NCBI RefSeq assembly: GCF_002072105.2
Contig: NZ_MTBC01000002.1
Span: 395,268-459,267, forward strand
Origin: Croceivirga radicis
Lineage (GTDB): Bacteria > Bacteroidota > Bacteroidia > Flavobacteriales > Flavobacteriaceae
Direction of reading: 5' to 3'
DNA: 64,000 nucleotides
Part shown: piece by piece, positions 14,751 through 23,869 of the stretch
How the letters are laid out: every line of letters starts with the position of its first letter
How positions within the stretch are numbered: position 1 is the stretch's first letter
Notes under the pieces: generated by a model
What the model saw: the letters and a program-made list of their open reading frames with translations, nothing else
What the model was told of the DNA's origin: nothing
Database searches by the model: none
Position numbers and translations under genes: made by a program

Positions 14751-16949
14751 TTAATTTGCTTTAAAGAGCTCAAATAATTCTTCTTCTGTAAAGGACTGGT
14801 CGGTTTTACGATCTAATTGCCTTAGTTCTTTTATGGTCTCCAAATCTACATCTTGTTGGGCTTTATGGGTAAATGCATTCCTTATATAATTACCAATATC
14901 CCTAATGTTTTCGTCGGTTATTTCTGGATTTCCTCCTATGCCGGGCATGGCAATACCATTGTTGTATCGTTTGCCATTTATGGTAACGGGTCCGTTTAAG
15001 CCGTATAGCATAACTGCCAAAAAACGCTCTTTTGGCCCTGTTACATATTCTGAATTTAGAAGAGGTGGTGCTAAATTGGTAATACCCCTGCCATCTGGTC
15101 CATGACAGGTAGCGCAATGTTGATTAAACAACGTACGACCACGGGTAAGGTTATCGTCTTGAAAAATTACACTTTCGGGCTGTGGTAAGGGTATTTTGCT
15201 AAGCGAGTCTATTTGGTTTTGGGTATTAGGTAATACTGCTGCATACCGTTCTTGTAAATAAAGTTGTTCATGTCCTAAACTATTAACTACGGCAGGTTCT
15301 ATAAACCAATTTGCTTCTTGGTATTCGCCAATAAGTGTAAGCCATTTTTCATCTAAATGGTGCTTAGCCTGTTTGGACCAATAATAACCTAAGTAATAAT
15401 CCACCATGGTATGCTGCATGCTTATAAAGGCATCTAATTGTTCTGGGGTGAGCGTAATATTATGATCTACCGCTAGTTTTATGGCAACAGCCGCAGCTTT
15501 GGGGTATTGGTATAATGTTGCAATTTCAAAAAGATTACTAGTAAAAGCATCAAGACCGCTTAAGGCGTAGAGTAGATGTATAAGTTGTTGTCTGCTTTTA
15601 CTTTTTTTAATCTTTTCTTGTAGTAATTCTATCGTTTTTGGTGTGCCCTTTGCAACAAGATGATGTTGTGCCCTAGTTCGTATCCAGATATTTTTAGAAG
15701 CCAGTGAGTCTATTAATTGCGAATTTGTCCATTTACTTATTTTAAGTTTTCTTAAGGGTTTTAAGCTTTTGCCTATTCTAAGAATTCTACCCATACCAAC
15801 GACCGTATCTAGGCCTTTTTTTAAATATTCTTGGCGTAGATACCCAGACATATAGGTCTTGTGCTGAATAACCCCACGATGCATATCTACAACAAATAAA
15901 GAACCATCCGGACCATTGAAATTGTTTACCGGCCTAAAATTTTCATCCGTACTTATTAAAAACTCTTTATTGGCGTAAGCTTGTTTTCCGTTTAATTTAA
16001 GGGCTTGGTTCTCCAATATGTTTCGCTTGATCAAGTTTGCCTCTGGACCGCTAACAAAGGCATTGCCTTGGAACGTATTGGGTAAATTGCTTCCTTCAAA
16101 ATAAAGTGGTCCACAAGCACTGGTGAAATTTTTCACTTTTTGTTCTTTGTCTAGCGTATTGGGCAAATAGCCCCTGTTAATGGAGGTTGCTTGTATAGGG
16201 TATACTTTTTGGTTGGCCACAATAGTAGCTCTAAGTGCTTTAAGAGTATTAATTTTTGGATTATTATCTAGCATATTGGGCAATATCCAATCGCCTTTAA
16301 GTTGATTGGAATTATCATTATAGAGCAAACGCCCCATGTCATCATGGGTAATGCCCCACTGACCCCTAAAGCTAGTGGTTTCGGTTAGCCATTTTCCATC
16401 TTTTAAACGGTATCTTTTGTTGGATTTTGCGTTATAAATCCAGTTATCCAAATTATACATTAATCCGTTAGGTTGGTGCTCCACATTACCGCCTACCGCA
16501 TAGGAAGAATCTACAACGGTTGTTTTTCCTGGAGTATTGTCTGATCTGATTTCAGTAAAAAATAGAAAAGGCGGTTCTGCATATAAAAGACCACCGTAGA
16601 CATGACTAAAAGCGCGCGCTAATTTTAAACTATCTAAGAATACGCGAGTGTGGTCCATTATACCATCTTCATCTTTATCCTCTAAAATTACAATGCGGCC
16701 CACAGGTTCTTCTTCTTGCGTACCTTCTATATTGCGCATATAGCCAATTAATTCTAGTGCCCAAAGCTGGCCGTTATCGTCAAAACTTATGGCTACTGGT
16801 GCTTCTAATAAGGGTTCTGCGGCTATAGCTTCTAACTGTAAAGTGGAGGCAAGCTTGTATTTGGTATGGTCTAATTGGGTTTCTGAATATTCTTTGGAGC
16901 AGGAAAGGCATAAAAACACTACTGCTAGTGTGTAAAAATTCTTGGTCAT
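14751..16949 (-). CDS. Cytochrome c-containing membrane-bound dehydrogenase-type lipoprotein
   Basis: The 732-residue protein has a lipoprotein signal (FLCLSC, Cys at about 17). The N-terminal 400 residues form a beta-propeller-like domain of the type found in PVC-group membrane-bound dehydrogenase proteins, with GQLWALELIGYM and PDGSLFVVDMHRG motifs. A helical repeat-like middle follows (about 400-590). The C-terminal cytochrome c domain has heme motif CATCH (QHCATCHGPDGRG, about 617-629) and a candidate axial Met in GIAMPGIGGNPE. It probably oxidises a sugar or alcohol in the periplasm and passes electrons to heme. The substrate is unknown. Confidence 0.78.
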   Translation of the reverse strand: MTKNFYTLAVVFLCLSCSKEYSETQLDHTKYKLASTLQLEAIAAEPLLEAPVAISFDDNGQLWALELIGYMRNIEGTQEEEPVGRIVILEDKDEDGIMDHTRVFLDSLKLARAFSHVYGGLLYAEPPFLFFTEIRSDNTPGKTTVVDSSYAVGGNVEHQPNGLMYNLDNWIYNAKSNKRYRLKDGKWLTETTSFRGQWGITHDDMGRLLYNDNSNQLKGDWILPNMLDNNPKINTLKALRATIVANQKVYPIQATSINRGYLPNTLDKEQKVKNFTSACGPLYFEGSNLPNTFQGNAFVSGPEANLIKRNILENQALKLNGKQAYANKEFLISTDENFRPVNNFNGPDGSLFVVDMHRGVIQHKTYMSGYLRQEYLKKGLDTVVGMGRILRIGKSLKPLRKLKISKWTNSQLIDSLASKNIWIRTRAQHHLVAKGTPKTIELLQEKIKKSKSRQQLIHLLYALSGLDAFTSNLFEIATLYQYPKAAAVAIKLAVDHNITLTPEQLDAFISMQHTMVDYYLGYYWSKQAKHHLDEKWLTLIGEYQEANWFIEPAVVNSLGHEQLYLQERYAAVLPNTQNQIDSLSKIPLPQPESVIFQDDNLTRGRTLFNQHCATCHGPDGRGITNLAPPLLNSEYVTGPKERFLAVMLYGLNGPVTINGKRYNNGIAMPGIGGNPEITDENIRDIGNYIRNAFTHKAQQDVDLETIKELRQLDRKTDQSFTEEELFELFKAN

Positions 16950-17050
16950 TCTATGGGTCTATTCTGTTTGGGAAACTTAGGGAATTAAGCTTAAAGTTAA
17001 ATAAGTATTGCCAATTGTTGAATGGTTTTCTTAAAACTTTAGGAATAGGC

Positions 17051-17080
17051 ACAAAAAAACTCCGGTAATCAGCCGGAGTT
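17051..17080 (-). terminator. Terminator downstream of rpoD
   Basis: AACTCCGG and CCGGAGTT form a perfect 8-bp stem with a 7-nt loop. On the minus strand it is followed by a run of seven T. It lies about 115 bases after the rpoD stop codon. Confidence 0.75.
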
Positions 17081-17195
17081 TATTCATCAATCAAAAAACG
17101 AACAGTCATGATAAACTGTTATAGTAACGCAAAGTACAATTTTCTTTATTAAAAAGCAATTGTGTTATTGCCAAAACCGTACTTTGGATAGGGTA

Positions 17196-18059
17196 TTACC
17201 CCAAATAAGTTTTTAAGATTTTACTTCTAGAGGTATGCTTTAACCTACGGATTGCTTTTTCTTTAATTTGTCTTACACGCTCACGGGTAAGGTCAAATGT
17301 TTCGCCAATTTCCTCCAAAGTCATACTGTGTTGTCCTGCCAATCCAAAATACAAACGAATAACATCTGCCTCTCTTGGAGTTAAGGTTTCTAAAGCACGT
17401 TCAATTTCCGTACGTAAAGAATCATGCAACAAATCTTTGTCTGGATTAGGAGACTCACCACTTTTAAGTACATCGTATAGGTTAGAGTCTTCCCCATCGA
17501 TCAAAGGTGCATCCATTGATACGTGACGACCAGAATTTTTCAAGGATTGTTTTACATCCTCAACGGTCATATCCAATTCTTTTGCAATTTCTTCTGCAGA
17601 AGGCACACGCTCATGTGCTTGCTCTAGAAAAGCAAAAGTTTTATTGATTTTGTTGATGCTACCAATTTTATTAAGCGGTAAACGAACAATACGTGACTGC
17701 TCTGCCAACGCTTGTAAGATGGATTGACGAATCCACCATACGGCGTAGGAAATAAATTTAAAACCACGGGTTTCATCAAAACGTTGTGCCGCTTTGATAA
17801 GGCCCAGGTTACCTTCATTAATTAAATCGGGTAAGGTTAAACCTTGGTTTTGATATTGTTTAGCTACAGAAACAACGAATCTCAAGTTAGCTTTAGTTAA
17901 TTTTTCTAAGGCTACCTGATCCCCAGCTTTTATACGTTGGGCCAATTCTACCTCTTCATCGGCAGTAATTAAATCTACCTTTCCAATCTCTTGTAAATAC
18001 TTGTCTAAAGACGCGGTTTCCCTGTTGGTAACCTGTTTTGTAATCTTTAACTGTCTCAT
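17196..18059 (-). CDS. rpoD: Primary RNA polymerase sigma factor, Bacteroidota type
   Basis: This 287-residue sigma-70 factor lacks region 1.1 and the long insert, the typical size for the Bacteroidota housekeeping sigma. It has region 1.2 ([16 protein letters not shown]), region 2 with [17 protein letters not shown] and the -10 recognition helix ([17 protein letters not shown]), region 3 and region 4.2 ([20 protein letters not shown]) for -35 contact. It recognises the -33 TTTG / -7 TAnnTTTG promoters seen in this window. It is monocistronic, with a terminator downstream. Confidence 0.95.
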   Translation of the reverse strand: MRQLKITKQVTNRETASLDKYLQEIGKVDLITADEEVELAQRIKAGDQVALEKLTKANLRFVVSVAKQYQNQGLTLPDLINEGNLGLIKAAQRFDETRGFKFISYAVWWIRQSILQALAEQSRIVRLPLNKIGSINKINKTFAFLEQAHERVPSAEEIAKELDMTVEDVKQSLKNSGRHVSMDAPLIDGEDSNLYDVLKSGESPNPDKDLLHDSLRTEIERALETLTPREADVIRLYFGLAGQHSMTLEEIGETFDLTRERVRQIKEKAIRRLKHTSRSKILKTYLG

Positions 18060-18171
18060 CTAAAATTATCCCTTTCTTTTAATTTTGTGGGGACTACCCA
18101 TATACTTATACGTAAAAAGATCAAAAAAGTTACATTTAGGTAAAATTAAATTCAAAAAAAAATTGTAACTA

Positions 18172-18199
18172 AAAAGCCCCAACCAAAGGTCAGGGCTTG
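18172..18199 (-). terminator. Terminator downstream of pnp
   Basis: On the minus strand AGCCCTGACC and GGTTGGGGCT pair (two G-U or mismatch positions) around TTT and are followed by a T run. It lies 23 bases past the pnp stop codon. Confidence 0.7.
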
Positions 18200-18221
18200 T
18201 TATTATTAGGATAATTGAGAA

Positions 18222-20438
18222 TTAATCTCTTCTTGGTTTTCTGTCTCTATTATCTCTATTGTTACCTCTACGGTCACCACCTTTATCGTTTCTTGGTGGT
18301 CTTTCTTTGTACCCTTCTGGTTTTGGTAAAAGTGCTTTTCTAGAAACTTTTTCTTTTCTAGTTCTTGGATCAATACCAAAGTATTTAACATCTATAATAT
18401 CCCCTAGGTTAATTACATCTGTTACCTTATCGGTACGTTCCCATGCCAATTCTGATACATGTAACAAAACTTCGTTTCCTGGTGCGTCCATATATTCTAC
18501 CACAGCACCAAAATCTAGCATCTTAATTACCTTAACCTCATAAACACTACCAACTTCTGGCTTAAACATTACTGCATCAATTTTAGCAATAACGGCATCA
18601 ATACCAGCTTGGTCCGTACCTAATATTTCAACAATACCTTCTTCTGTTACCGGGTCTTCATTGATAACAATAGTAGTGTTGGTTTCTTTCTGTAATTCTT
18701 GGATAACCTTACCACCAGAACCAATAACGGCACCAATGTACTCACCAGGAATAATCTTGGTTACAATTTTTGGAGCGTAAGATTTTACTTCTGCTTTTGG
18801 TGTAGCAATAGTATCTGTAAGCTTACCTAAAATGTGCATTCTGCCATCTTTAGCTTGCATTAAGGCTTTTACCAAAATTTCATAAGACAATCCTTTTACT
18901 TTGATATCCATTTGGCATGCGGTAATACCATCTTCGGTACCGGTAACTTTAAAGTCCATGTCCCCTAAGTGGTCTTCATCACCTAAAATATCAGAAAGAA
19001 CAGCAAATTTTCCATTCTCCGTATTGGTGATCAATCCCATTGCTATACCAGAAACAGGTTTTTTAAGTTGTACACCAGCATCCATTAATGCCATTGTTCC
19101 CGCACAAACGGTAGCCATAGAAGAAGAACCATTGGATTCTAAAATTTCTGAAACCACACGTACCGTATAAGGACAATCTGCAGGAATCATTTTCTTAAGA
19201 GCACGTTGTGCCAAGTTACCATGACCTACCTCTCTTCTTGATGTACCACGAATTGGTCTTGCCTCTCCTGTAGAAAAAGGAGGGAAGTTATAGTGTAAAT
19301 AGAATGTTTCTTCACCTTCAAAAGATGGCATATCTATTTGGTTGGCTTCTCTAGAAGTACCTAAGGTTACCGTAGCTAATGCTTGGGTTTCACCTCTGGT
19401 AAAAATAGATGAACCGTGTACGGATGGTAAATAATCTATCTCGCACCAGATAGGTCTAATTTCATCTGTTTTTCTACCATCTAAACGTAAACCTTCTTCT
19501 AAGGTAAGGTTACGTACGGCTTCTTTTTCTGCTTTGTGGTAGTATTTAGAAACTAAACCACCATAGGTCTCTAGTTCTTCTTCAGAGAAAGAGGCTTTGA
19601 TTTCTTCCTTAATTTCAGAGAAAGCTAAACTTCTTTCTTTTTTGGAAGAGCCTTGTTTGGCCACGGCATATACTTTGTCATATGCCATGTCATAAATTTT
19701 CTGTGCCAATTCTTCATCAGCGGCTTCTGGCTCGTACTCGCGTGTTTCTTTTTTTCCGAATGCTTCGGCCAACTTTCGTTGCGCCTCGCACTGTACTTTA
19801 ATTGCCTCGTGGGCAAATTTGATGGCTTCTACCATTTCTTCTTCAGAAATTTCATCCATCTCGCCTTCTACCATCATTACAGAGTCTTCTGAAGCACCGA
19901 TAACCATATCAATGTCAGATACTGCCAATTGCGCTAGCGTAGGGTTAATTACTAAATTACCGTCTACACGCCCTACACGCACTTCAGAAATAGGACATTC
20001 AAATGGAATGTCGCTTAATTGTAATGCGGCAGATGCTGCCAAACCAGCCATTGCATCTGGCATTACTTCTGGGTCATGAGACATTAGTTGAATCATTACC
20101 TGAGTTTCTGCGTGGTAGTCTTTTGGGAACAAAGGACGTAAAACACGGTCAACCAAACGCATGGTCAATACTTCGCCATCACTTGGTCTAGCTTCTCTTT
20201 TAAAGAAACCACCAGGGTAACGCCCAGCAGCGGCAAATTTTTCACGGTAGTCTACCGTAAGGGGTAAAAAGTCTACGTCTGCAGCATTGTAATTGGATAC
20301 TACAGTACATAGTAACATACATTTGCCGGACTGTACTACAACAGAACCGTGGGCCTGCTTGGCCAATTTTCCGGTTTCGATAGAGATTTCCCTACCGTCT
20401 CCTAGGTCTATGACCTCTTTAAATGTTTTTGGAATCAT
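18222..20438 (-). CDS. pnp: Polyribonucleotide nucleotidyltransferase
   Basis: This 738-residue PNPase degrades RNA 3' to 5' by phosphorolysis. Two RNase PH-like domains (about 1-230 and 310-550) carry [12 protein letters not shown] in the first and [23 protein letters not shown] and SGIAMGLI in the second. A KH domain contains [14 protein letters not shown] (about 566-579), and an S1 domain (about 625-700) contains GAVVEY and LLHVSELAW. The C-terminus is an Arg/Asp/Asn-rich tail (about 705-738) that may add RNA affinity. It is downstream of rpsO on the same strand, the common rpsO-pnp gene order. Confidence 0.97.
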   Translation of the reverse strand: MIPKTFKEVIDLGDGREISIETGKLAKQAHGSVVVQSGKCMLLCTVVSNYNAADVDFLPLTVDYREKFAAAGRYPGGFFKREARPSDGEVLTMRLVDRVLRPLFPKDYHAETQVMIQLMSHDPEVMPDAMAGLAASAALQLSDIPFECPISEVRVGRVDGNLVINPTLAQLAVSDIDMVIGASEDSVMMVEGEMDEISEEEMVEAIKFAHEAIKVQCEAQRKLAEAFGKKETREYEPEAADEELAQKIYDMAYDKVYAVAKQGSSKKERSLAFSEIKEEIKASFSEEELETYGGLVSKYYHKAEKEAVRNLTLEEGLRLDGRKTDEIRPIWCEIDYLPSVHGSSIFTRGETQALATVTLGTSREANQIDMPSFEGEETFYLHYNFPPFSTGEARPIRGTSRREVGHGNLAQRALKKMIPADCPYTVRVVSEILESNGSSSMATVCAGTMALMDAGVQLKKPVSGIAMGLITNTENGKFAVLSDILGDEDHLGDMDFKVTGTEDGITACQMDIKVKGLSYEILVKALMQAKDGRMHILGKLTDTIATPKAEVKSYAPKIVTKIIPGEYIGAVIGSGGKVIQELQKETNTTIVINEDPVTEEGIVEILGTDQAGIDAVIAKIDAVMFKPEVGSVYEVKVIKMLDFGAVVEYMDAPGNEVLLHVSELAWERTDKVTDVINLGDIIDVKYFGIDPRTRKEKVSRKALLPKPEGYKERPPRNDKGGDRRGNNRDNRDRKPRRD

Positions 20439-20592
20439 AAATAATACGTGTTGCCCTTTAAGTTGTATAAGGGCTAATTACTAATTGGTCTACCGTCTTC
20501 CGGACGGTCGGGTTGTGTTGTTGTGTGTTGCGACCAATGAAAAACTGTGTGCAGCTTTTTGTGCTTGTCTATAAAAGACGTGGTAAAAATAA

Positions 20593-20612
20593 GGGGAAGC
20601 AAAGCTTCCCCC
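20593..20612 (-). terminator. Terminator between rpsO and pnp
   Basis: GGGGAAGC and GCTTCCCC pair perfectly around AAA; on the minus strand TTATTTTT follows. It sits 10 bases after the rpsO stop codon, so pnp probably has its own promoter or depends on read-through. Confidence 0.8.
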
Positions 20613-20621
20613 AAATAAAAT

Positions 20622-20891
20622 TTATTTTCTGATACCTAAATCCTTAATTAAGGCACGGTACTTATTAATATCTTTCTTTTTAAGATAATCTAAAAGACTA
20701 CGTCTTTTACCTACCAATTTTACCAAAGAACGCTCTGTGTTGAAATCTTTATGATTTCTTTTTAAGTGCTGTGTTAAATGGTTAATTCTGTAAGTGAACA
20801 ACGCAATTTGTCCTTCAGTAGAACCTGTGTTTCCTTCAGAACCACCGTGTTTTTTGAAAATTTCGGCCTTAGCCTCTTTGCTTAAATACAT
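20622..20891 (-). CDS. rpsO: 30S ribosomal protein S15
   Basis: At 89 residues this is the universal length. Typical S15 elements are GSTEGQIALFTYRINHLTQHL (starting near residue 22) and the C-terminal RRSLLDYLKKKDINKYRALI helix. It binds 16S rRNA in the platform and helps assemble the 30S subunit. A hairpin (20922-20942) lies in the short leader directly after a TATCTTTG promoter element, which could be an autoregulatory site as found for S15 in other phyla. pnp follows after a terminator. Confidence 0.97.
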   Translation of the reverse strand: MYLSKEAKAEIFKKHGGSEGNTGSTEGQIALFTYRINHLTQHLKRNHKDFNTERSLVKLVGKRRSLLDYLKKKDINKYRALIKDLGIRK

Positions 20892-20921
20892 TCCAATATT
20901 GTTTTAAATGATTTTTATGTA

Positions 20922-20953
20922 CCTGACTGGTTTTCAATCAGGCGGCAAAGATA
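20922..20953 (-). promoter_or_regulatory. rpsO promoter element and 5' leader hairpin
   Basis: On the minus strand TATCTTTG (20946-20953) fits the -7 box TAnnTTTG. Immediately after it CCTGATTG and CAGTCAGG form an 8-bp stem (one G-U pair) with a 5-nt loop at 20922-20942. The hairpin would be at the very start of the transcript, 30 bases before the rpsO ATG. No TTG is found at the ideal -33 distance. Confidence 0.45.
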
Positions 20954-21094
20954 ATGCTTTTTTTGAAACAGATTTTTAAAAAGTTAAATATCGGTATTAT
21001 CCGTAAAATCAAATGTATTGATTGATCGCAATAAATAAACAGATTTTTGCAATTAGCATTGCCAAAGTGCGTTAGCTAGAATAAAGTACGGCGT

Positions 21095-21853
21095 ATGCTC
21101 ATTAGATTAGGTACATATAGTATAAAGTTTAAAACATTTTTTGCTGAAGATTTAGGGTTGGGCAAGGAGTATAAAGATATTAAGGTGGAGTTTTTGCAGA
21201 AGGTATTTCACATATGGTATGTGCCTATTTTCCCTGCAGAGAAGCATTATCGTATAAAAAGCAAGGTTACCAATGATTTAATTAAGGAAACATCTGCAAG
21301 TTTACGAACGGCTATAAATTTGAAATTATTAAAACTGAAAACACCTTTTTGGAGCTATACCGGATCTTTTGTAGTAGCCTTACCTATACTATTGGTGTTT
21401 GGATGGTTTCTTTATAATGCTGGGACAGAATTGAAACGCGATTTTAATAAGAAACAACGTACTAGCGCTAGAATTTCTGATAAGGAAGTTTTAGTGGCCA
21501 ACCCAGCTATTGGTGATGTATATACATTTAAAATACTAGAGGTAGAGGCGGTTACAAATGCCAATGGCCATGTGGCCAATTACAAGGCCAATCCCTATTT
21601 TGCACCAGAGACCATGGATTATGAGTTGAATTTTATTAAGGGGGATTCTTTAGGATTTCTAAGAACACCCAATCAAAAGTTTTTGATGTATGGAAACAAA
21701 GTACTTACGGAGTTTTCTTTAGCAAAAAACCAAACCGAATTAGCCATTAAAGGTTACCAAGATTACAAGATTTTGGCAAAGCCAAATATAGCTGGAGCCA
21801 AAACCAAATTATTGGTAGGTATATTTGAAATAAAAAAAGAGCCTGTTAATTAA
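21095..21853 (+). CDS. Hypothetical membrane protein
   Basis: The 252-residue protein has one clear membrane span at about 88-108 ([18 protein letters not shown]). The N-terminal 85 residues are basic and probably cytoplasmic, resembling the start of zinc-ribbon-less 'WYVPIFP' type flavobacterial proteins. The C-terminal 140 residues are soluble and beta-rich. I recognise no domain. It converges on accD and the two frames overlap by 8 bases; the C-terminal EPVN codons lie in a shared palindromic terminator. Confidence 0.6.
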   Translation: MLIRLGTYSIKFKTFFAEDLGLGKEYKDIKVEFLQKVFHIWYVPIFPAEKHYRIKSKVTNDLIKETSASLRTAINLKLLKLKTPFWSYTGSFVVALPILLVFGWFLYNAGTELKRDFNKKQRTSARISDKEVLVANPAIGDVYTFKILEVEAVTNANGHVANYKANPYFAPETMDYELNFIKGDSLGFLRTPNQKFLMYGNKVLTEFSLAKNQTELAIKGYQDYKILAKPNIAGAKTKLLVGIFEIKKEPVN

Positions 21854-21862
21854 CAGGCTCTT
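21837..21862. terminator. Bidirectional terminator overlapping both stop codons
   Basis: A perfect 26-bp palindrome (13-bp half AAGAGCCTGTTAA) contains the stop codons of the plus-strand gene (21851-21853) and of accD on the minus strand (21846-21848). Because of the symmetry both proteins end in EPVN. On the minus strand it is followed by seven T; on the plus strand only by TTCTTCT, so termination is probably stronger for accD. Confidence 0.75.
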
Positions 21863-22724
21863 CTTCTAATGTTCTTAATGGTTGATTTGTAATTAAATCA
21901 ATATATAAATTCACTTTTTTCTTTAAATCCCTTCTATGGACTATAAAATCCAAGAAACCGTGTTCTTTTACGAATTCTGCTGTTTGAAAACCATCTGGTA
22001 ATTCTTTACCGGTAGTATCTTTTACAATACGTGGACCGGCAAAACCAATTAAGGCGCCCGGCTCTGATATATTAATGTCTCCTAGCATGGCGTAAGAAGC
22101 GGTTGTACCACCAGTTGTTGGGTCTGTACATAAAGAAATGTATGGGAGTCCCGCATCTGCTAATTGGGCAAGCTTTGCAGAAGTTTTTGCCATTTGCATT
22201 AAACTATGCGCTGCTTCCATCATACGGGCACCACCAGATTTAGAAATCATTAGAAATGGTAATTTCTTTTTTCTGGCATGGTCAATTGCACGTGCAATTT
22301 TTTCACCTACTACCGCACCCATGGATCCACCGATAAAGCTAAAATCCATACAAGCCACCACCAATTCTTTACCCATAGATTTGCCAACGGCGGTTCTAAC
22401 CGCATCTTTAAGACCAGTTTTTTCTTTGGCCGCTTTTAATCTATCCGTATATTTTTTGGTATCCTCAAACTTTAAAGGGTCTTTTGCCGTAAGGTCTTCG
22501 TCTAACTCTTTGAATTTATCGTCAAAAAGAATTTCAAAATATTCCTTGCTTCCAATTCTTACGTGGTAATCATCTTCTGGGCTAACATAGAAATTTTTTG
22601 CCAACTCATCAGATTCAACAATTTTACCGGTTGGTGATTTATACCAAAGGCCTTTTGGAGTATCCTTTTTTTCTTCCGTCCGGGTCTGTATTCCCTTTTC
22701 TTTTCTTTTAAACCAAGCTGTCAT
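21846..22724 (-). CDS. accD: Acetyl-CoA carboxylase carboxyltransferase subunit beta
   Basis: This 292-residue subunit of the acetyl-CoA carboxylase transferase makes malonyl-CoA for fatty acid synthesis with AccA. The crotonase core is intact: [51 protein letters not shown] and [12 protein letters not shown]. The N-terminal zinc ribbon is altered: the region [13 protein letters not shown]...VSPEDDYH (about 26-54) aligns with the usual four-Cys ribbon but has none of the cysteines. fbaA lies upstream on the same strand with a 24-base gap. Confidence 0.95.
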   Translation of the reverse strand: MTAWFKRKEKGIQTRTEEKKDTPKGLWYKSPTGKIVESDELAKNFYVSPEDDYHVRIGSKEYFEILFDDKFKELDEDLTAKDPLKFEDTKKYTDRLKAAKEKTGLKDAVRTAVGKSMGKELVVACMDFSFIGGSMGAVVGEKIARAIDHARKKKLPFLMISKSGGARMMEAAHSLMQMAKTSAKLAQLADAGLPYISLCTDPTTGGTTASYAMLGDINISEPGALIGFAGPRIVKDTTGKELPDGFQTAEFVKEHGFLDFIVHRRDLKKKVNLYIDLITNQPLRTLEEEPVN

Positions 22725-22748
22725 ATGCCGGGGGAAATTAATTAATAA

Positions 22749-23816
22749 TTATAGTGTATTTGTATTGTTAAGGTCTTCAAATGCCTTTTTTAATCGGTCA
22801 GAAAAAGCTTTTTCGCCTTCTCTTAACCATACACGTGGGTCGTAGAATTTCTTGTTAGGAACATCGTCCCCTTCTGGGTTACCAATTTGTCCTTGCAAAT
22901 AATCTTTTTTGCCTTGTACATAATCACGTACGCCACTTAAGAAAGCATATTGCAAATCGGTATCAATATTCATTTTTATAACACCGTAACCAATAGCTTC
23001 CCTTATTTCTTCAACAGTAGAACCAGATCCGCCGTGGAAAACAAAGTCTATATTGTTTTCTTCAACACCGTATTTTTCTGTTACGTATTCTTGAGAATTC
23101 TTAAGGATTTTTGGCGTAAGTTTTACGTTGCCAGGCTTGTATACCCCGTGTACGTTACCAAATGCAGCTGCAATGGTAAATTTAGGGCTTACTTTAGAAA
23201 GTTCTTCGTAAGCATAAGCAACTTCTTCTGGTTGTGTGTAAAGCTTGGAACTGTCTACATCTGTATTATCCACACCATCTTCTTCACCACCAGTAACACC
23301 TAATTCAATTTCTAGAGTCATGTCCATTTTGGCCATACGCTCTAAGTATTCTTTGCAGATTGCAATATTTTCTTCTAATGGCTCTTCAGAAAGATCTATC
23401 ATATGAGAAGAAAAAAGCGGCTTGCCAGTTTCTTTAAAGTGTTTTTCGCTTGCATCTAAAAGACCATCTATCCAAGGAAGTAATTTTTTAGCGCAATGGT
23501 CTGTATGTAAAATAACAGTGGCTCCATAAGCCTCTGCCATTTCGTGCACATGTTTTGCGCCGGCCACTGCTCCTAAAACCGCAGCTCTTTGGTTTTCATT
23601 AGATAAGCCTTTACCGGCATTAAATTGAGCACCTCCGTTAGAGAACTGGATTATAACTGGCGCGTTCAACGCGGCAGCTGTTTCCATTACTGCATTCATG
23701 GTGTTGGTGCCAATTACGTTTACCGCTGGTAAAGCAAAGCCCTTCTCTTTAGCATAATTAAAAATTTCCTGTACTTGATCTCCTGTAGCAACTCCAGGTT
23801 TAATGTTATGTGCCAT
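22749..23816 (-). CDS. fbaA: Class II fructose-bisphosphate aldolase
   Basis: The start is at 23816 (355 residues, MAHNIKPGVATGDQVQEIF). An upstream in-frame start would add 28 residues that overlap the tamL gene and lack similarity to aldolases. The zinc enzyme splits fructose 1,6-bisphosphate. Motifs: VIQFSNGGAQF, HTDHCAKK (metal His and catalytic Asp), EIELGVTGGEEDGVD, FGNVHGVY, VFHGGSGS and KMNIDTDLQY. Length and motifs fit the class IIA, E. coli FbaA-like form. Confidence 0.95.
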   Translation of the reverse strand: MAHNIKPGVATGDQVQEIFNYAKEKGFALPAVNVIGTNTMNAVMETAAALNAPVIIQFSNGGAQFNAGKGLSNENQRAAVLGAVAGAKHVHEMAEAYGATVILHTDHCAKKLLPWIDGLLDASEKHFKETGKPLFSSHMIDLSEEPLEENIAICKEYLERMAKMDMTLEIELGVTGGEEDGVDNTDVDSSKLYTQPEEVAYAYEELSKVSPKFTIAAAFGNVHGVYKPGNVKLTPKILKNSQEYVTEKYGVEENNIDFVFHGGSGSTVEEIREAIGYGVIKMNIDTDLQYAFLSGVRDYVQGKKDYLQGQIGNPEGDDVPNKKFYDPRVWLREGEKAFSDRLKKAFEDLNNTNTL

Positions 23817-23869
23817 TTTAGTCGGTTTCTTGTTTTTATCAGGTGGTAAATGTACTAAAATATTTAGGC

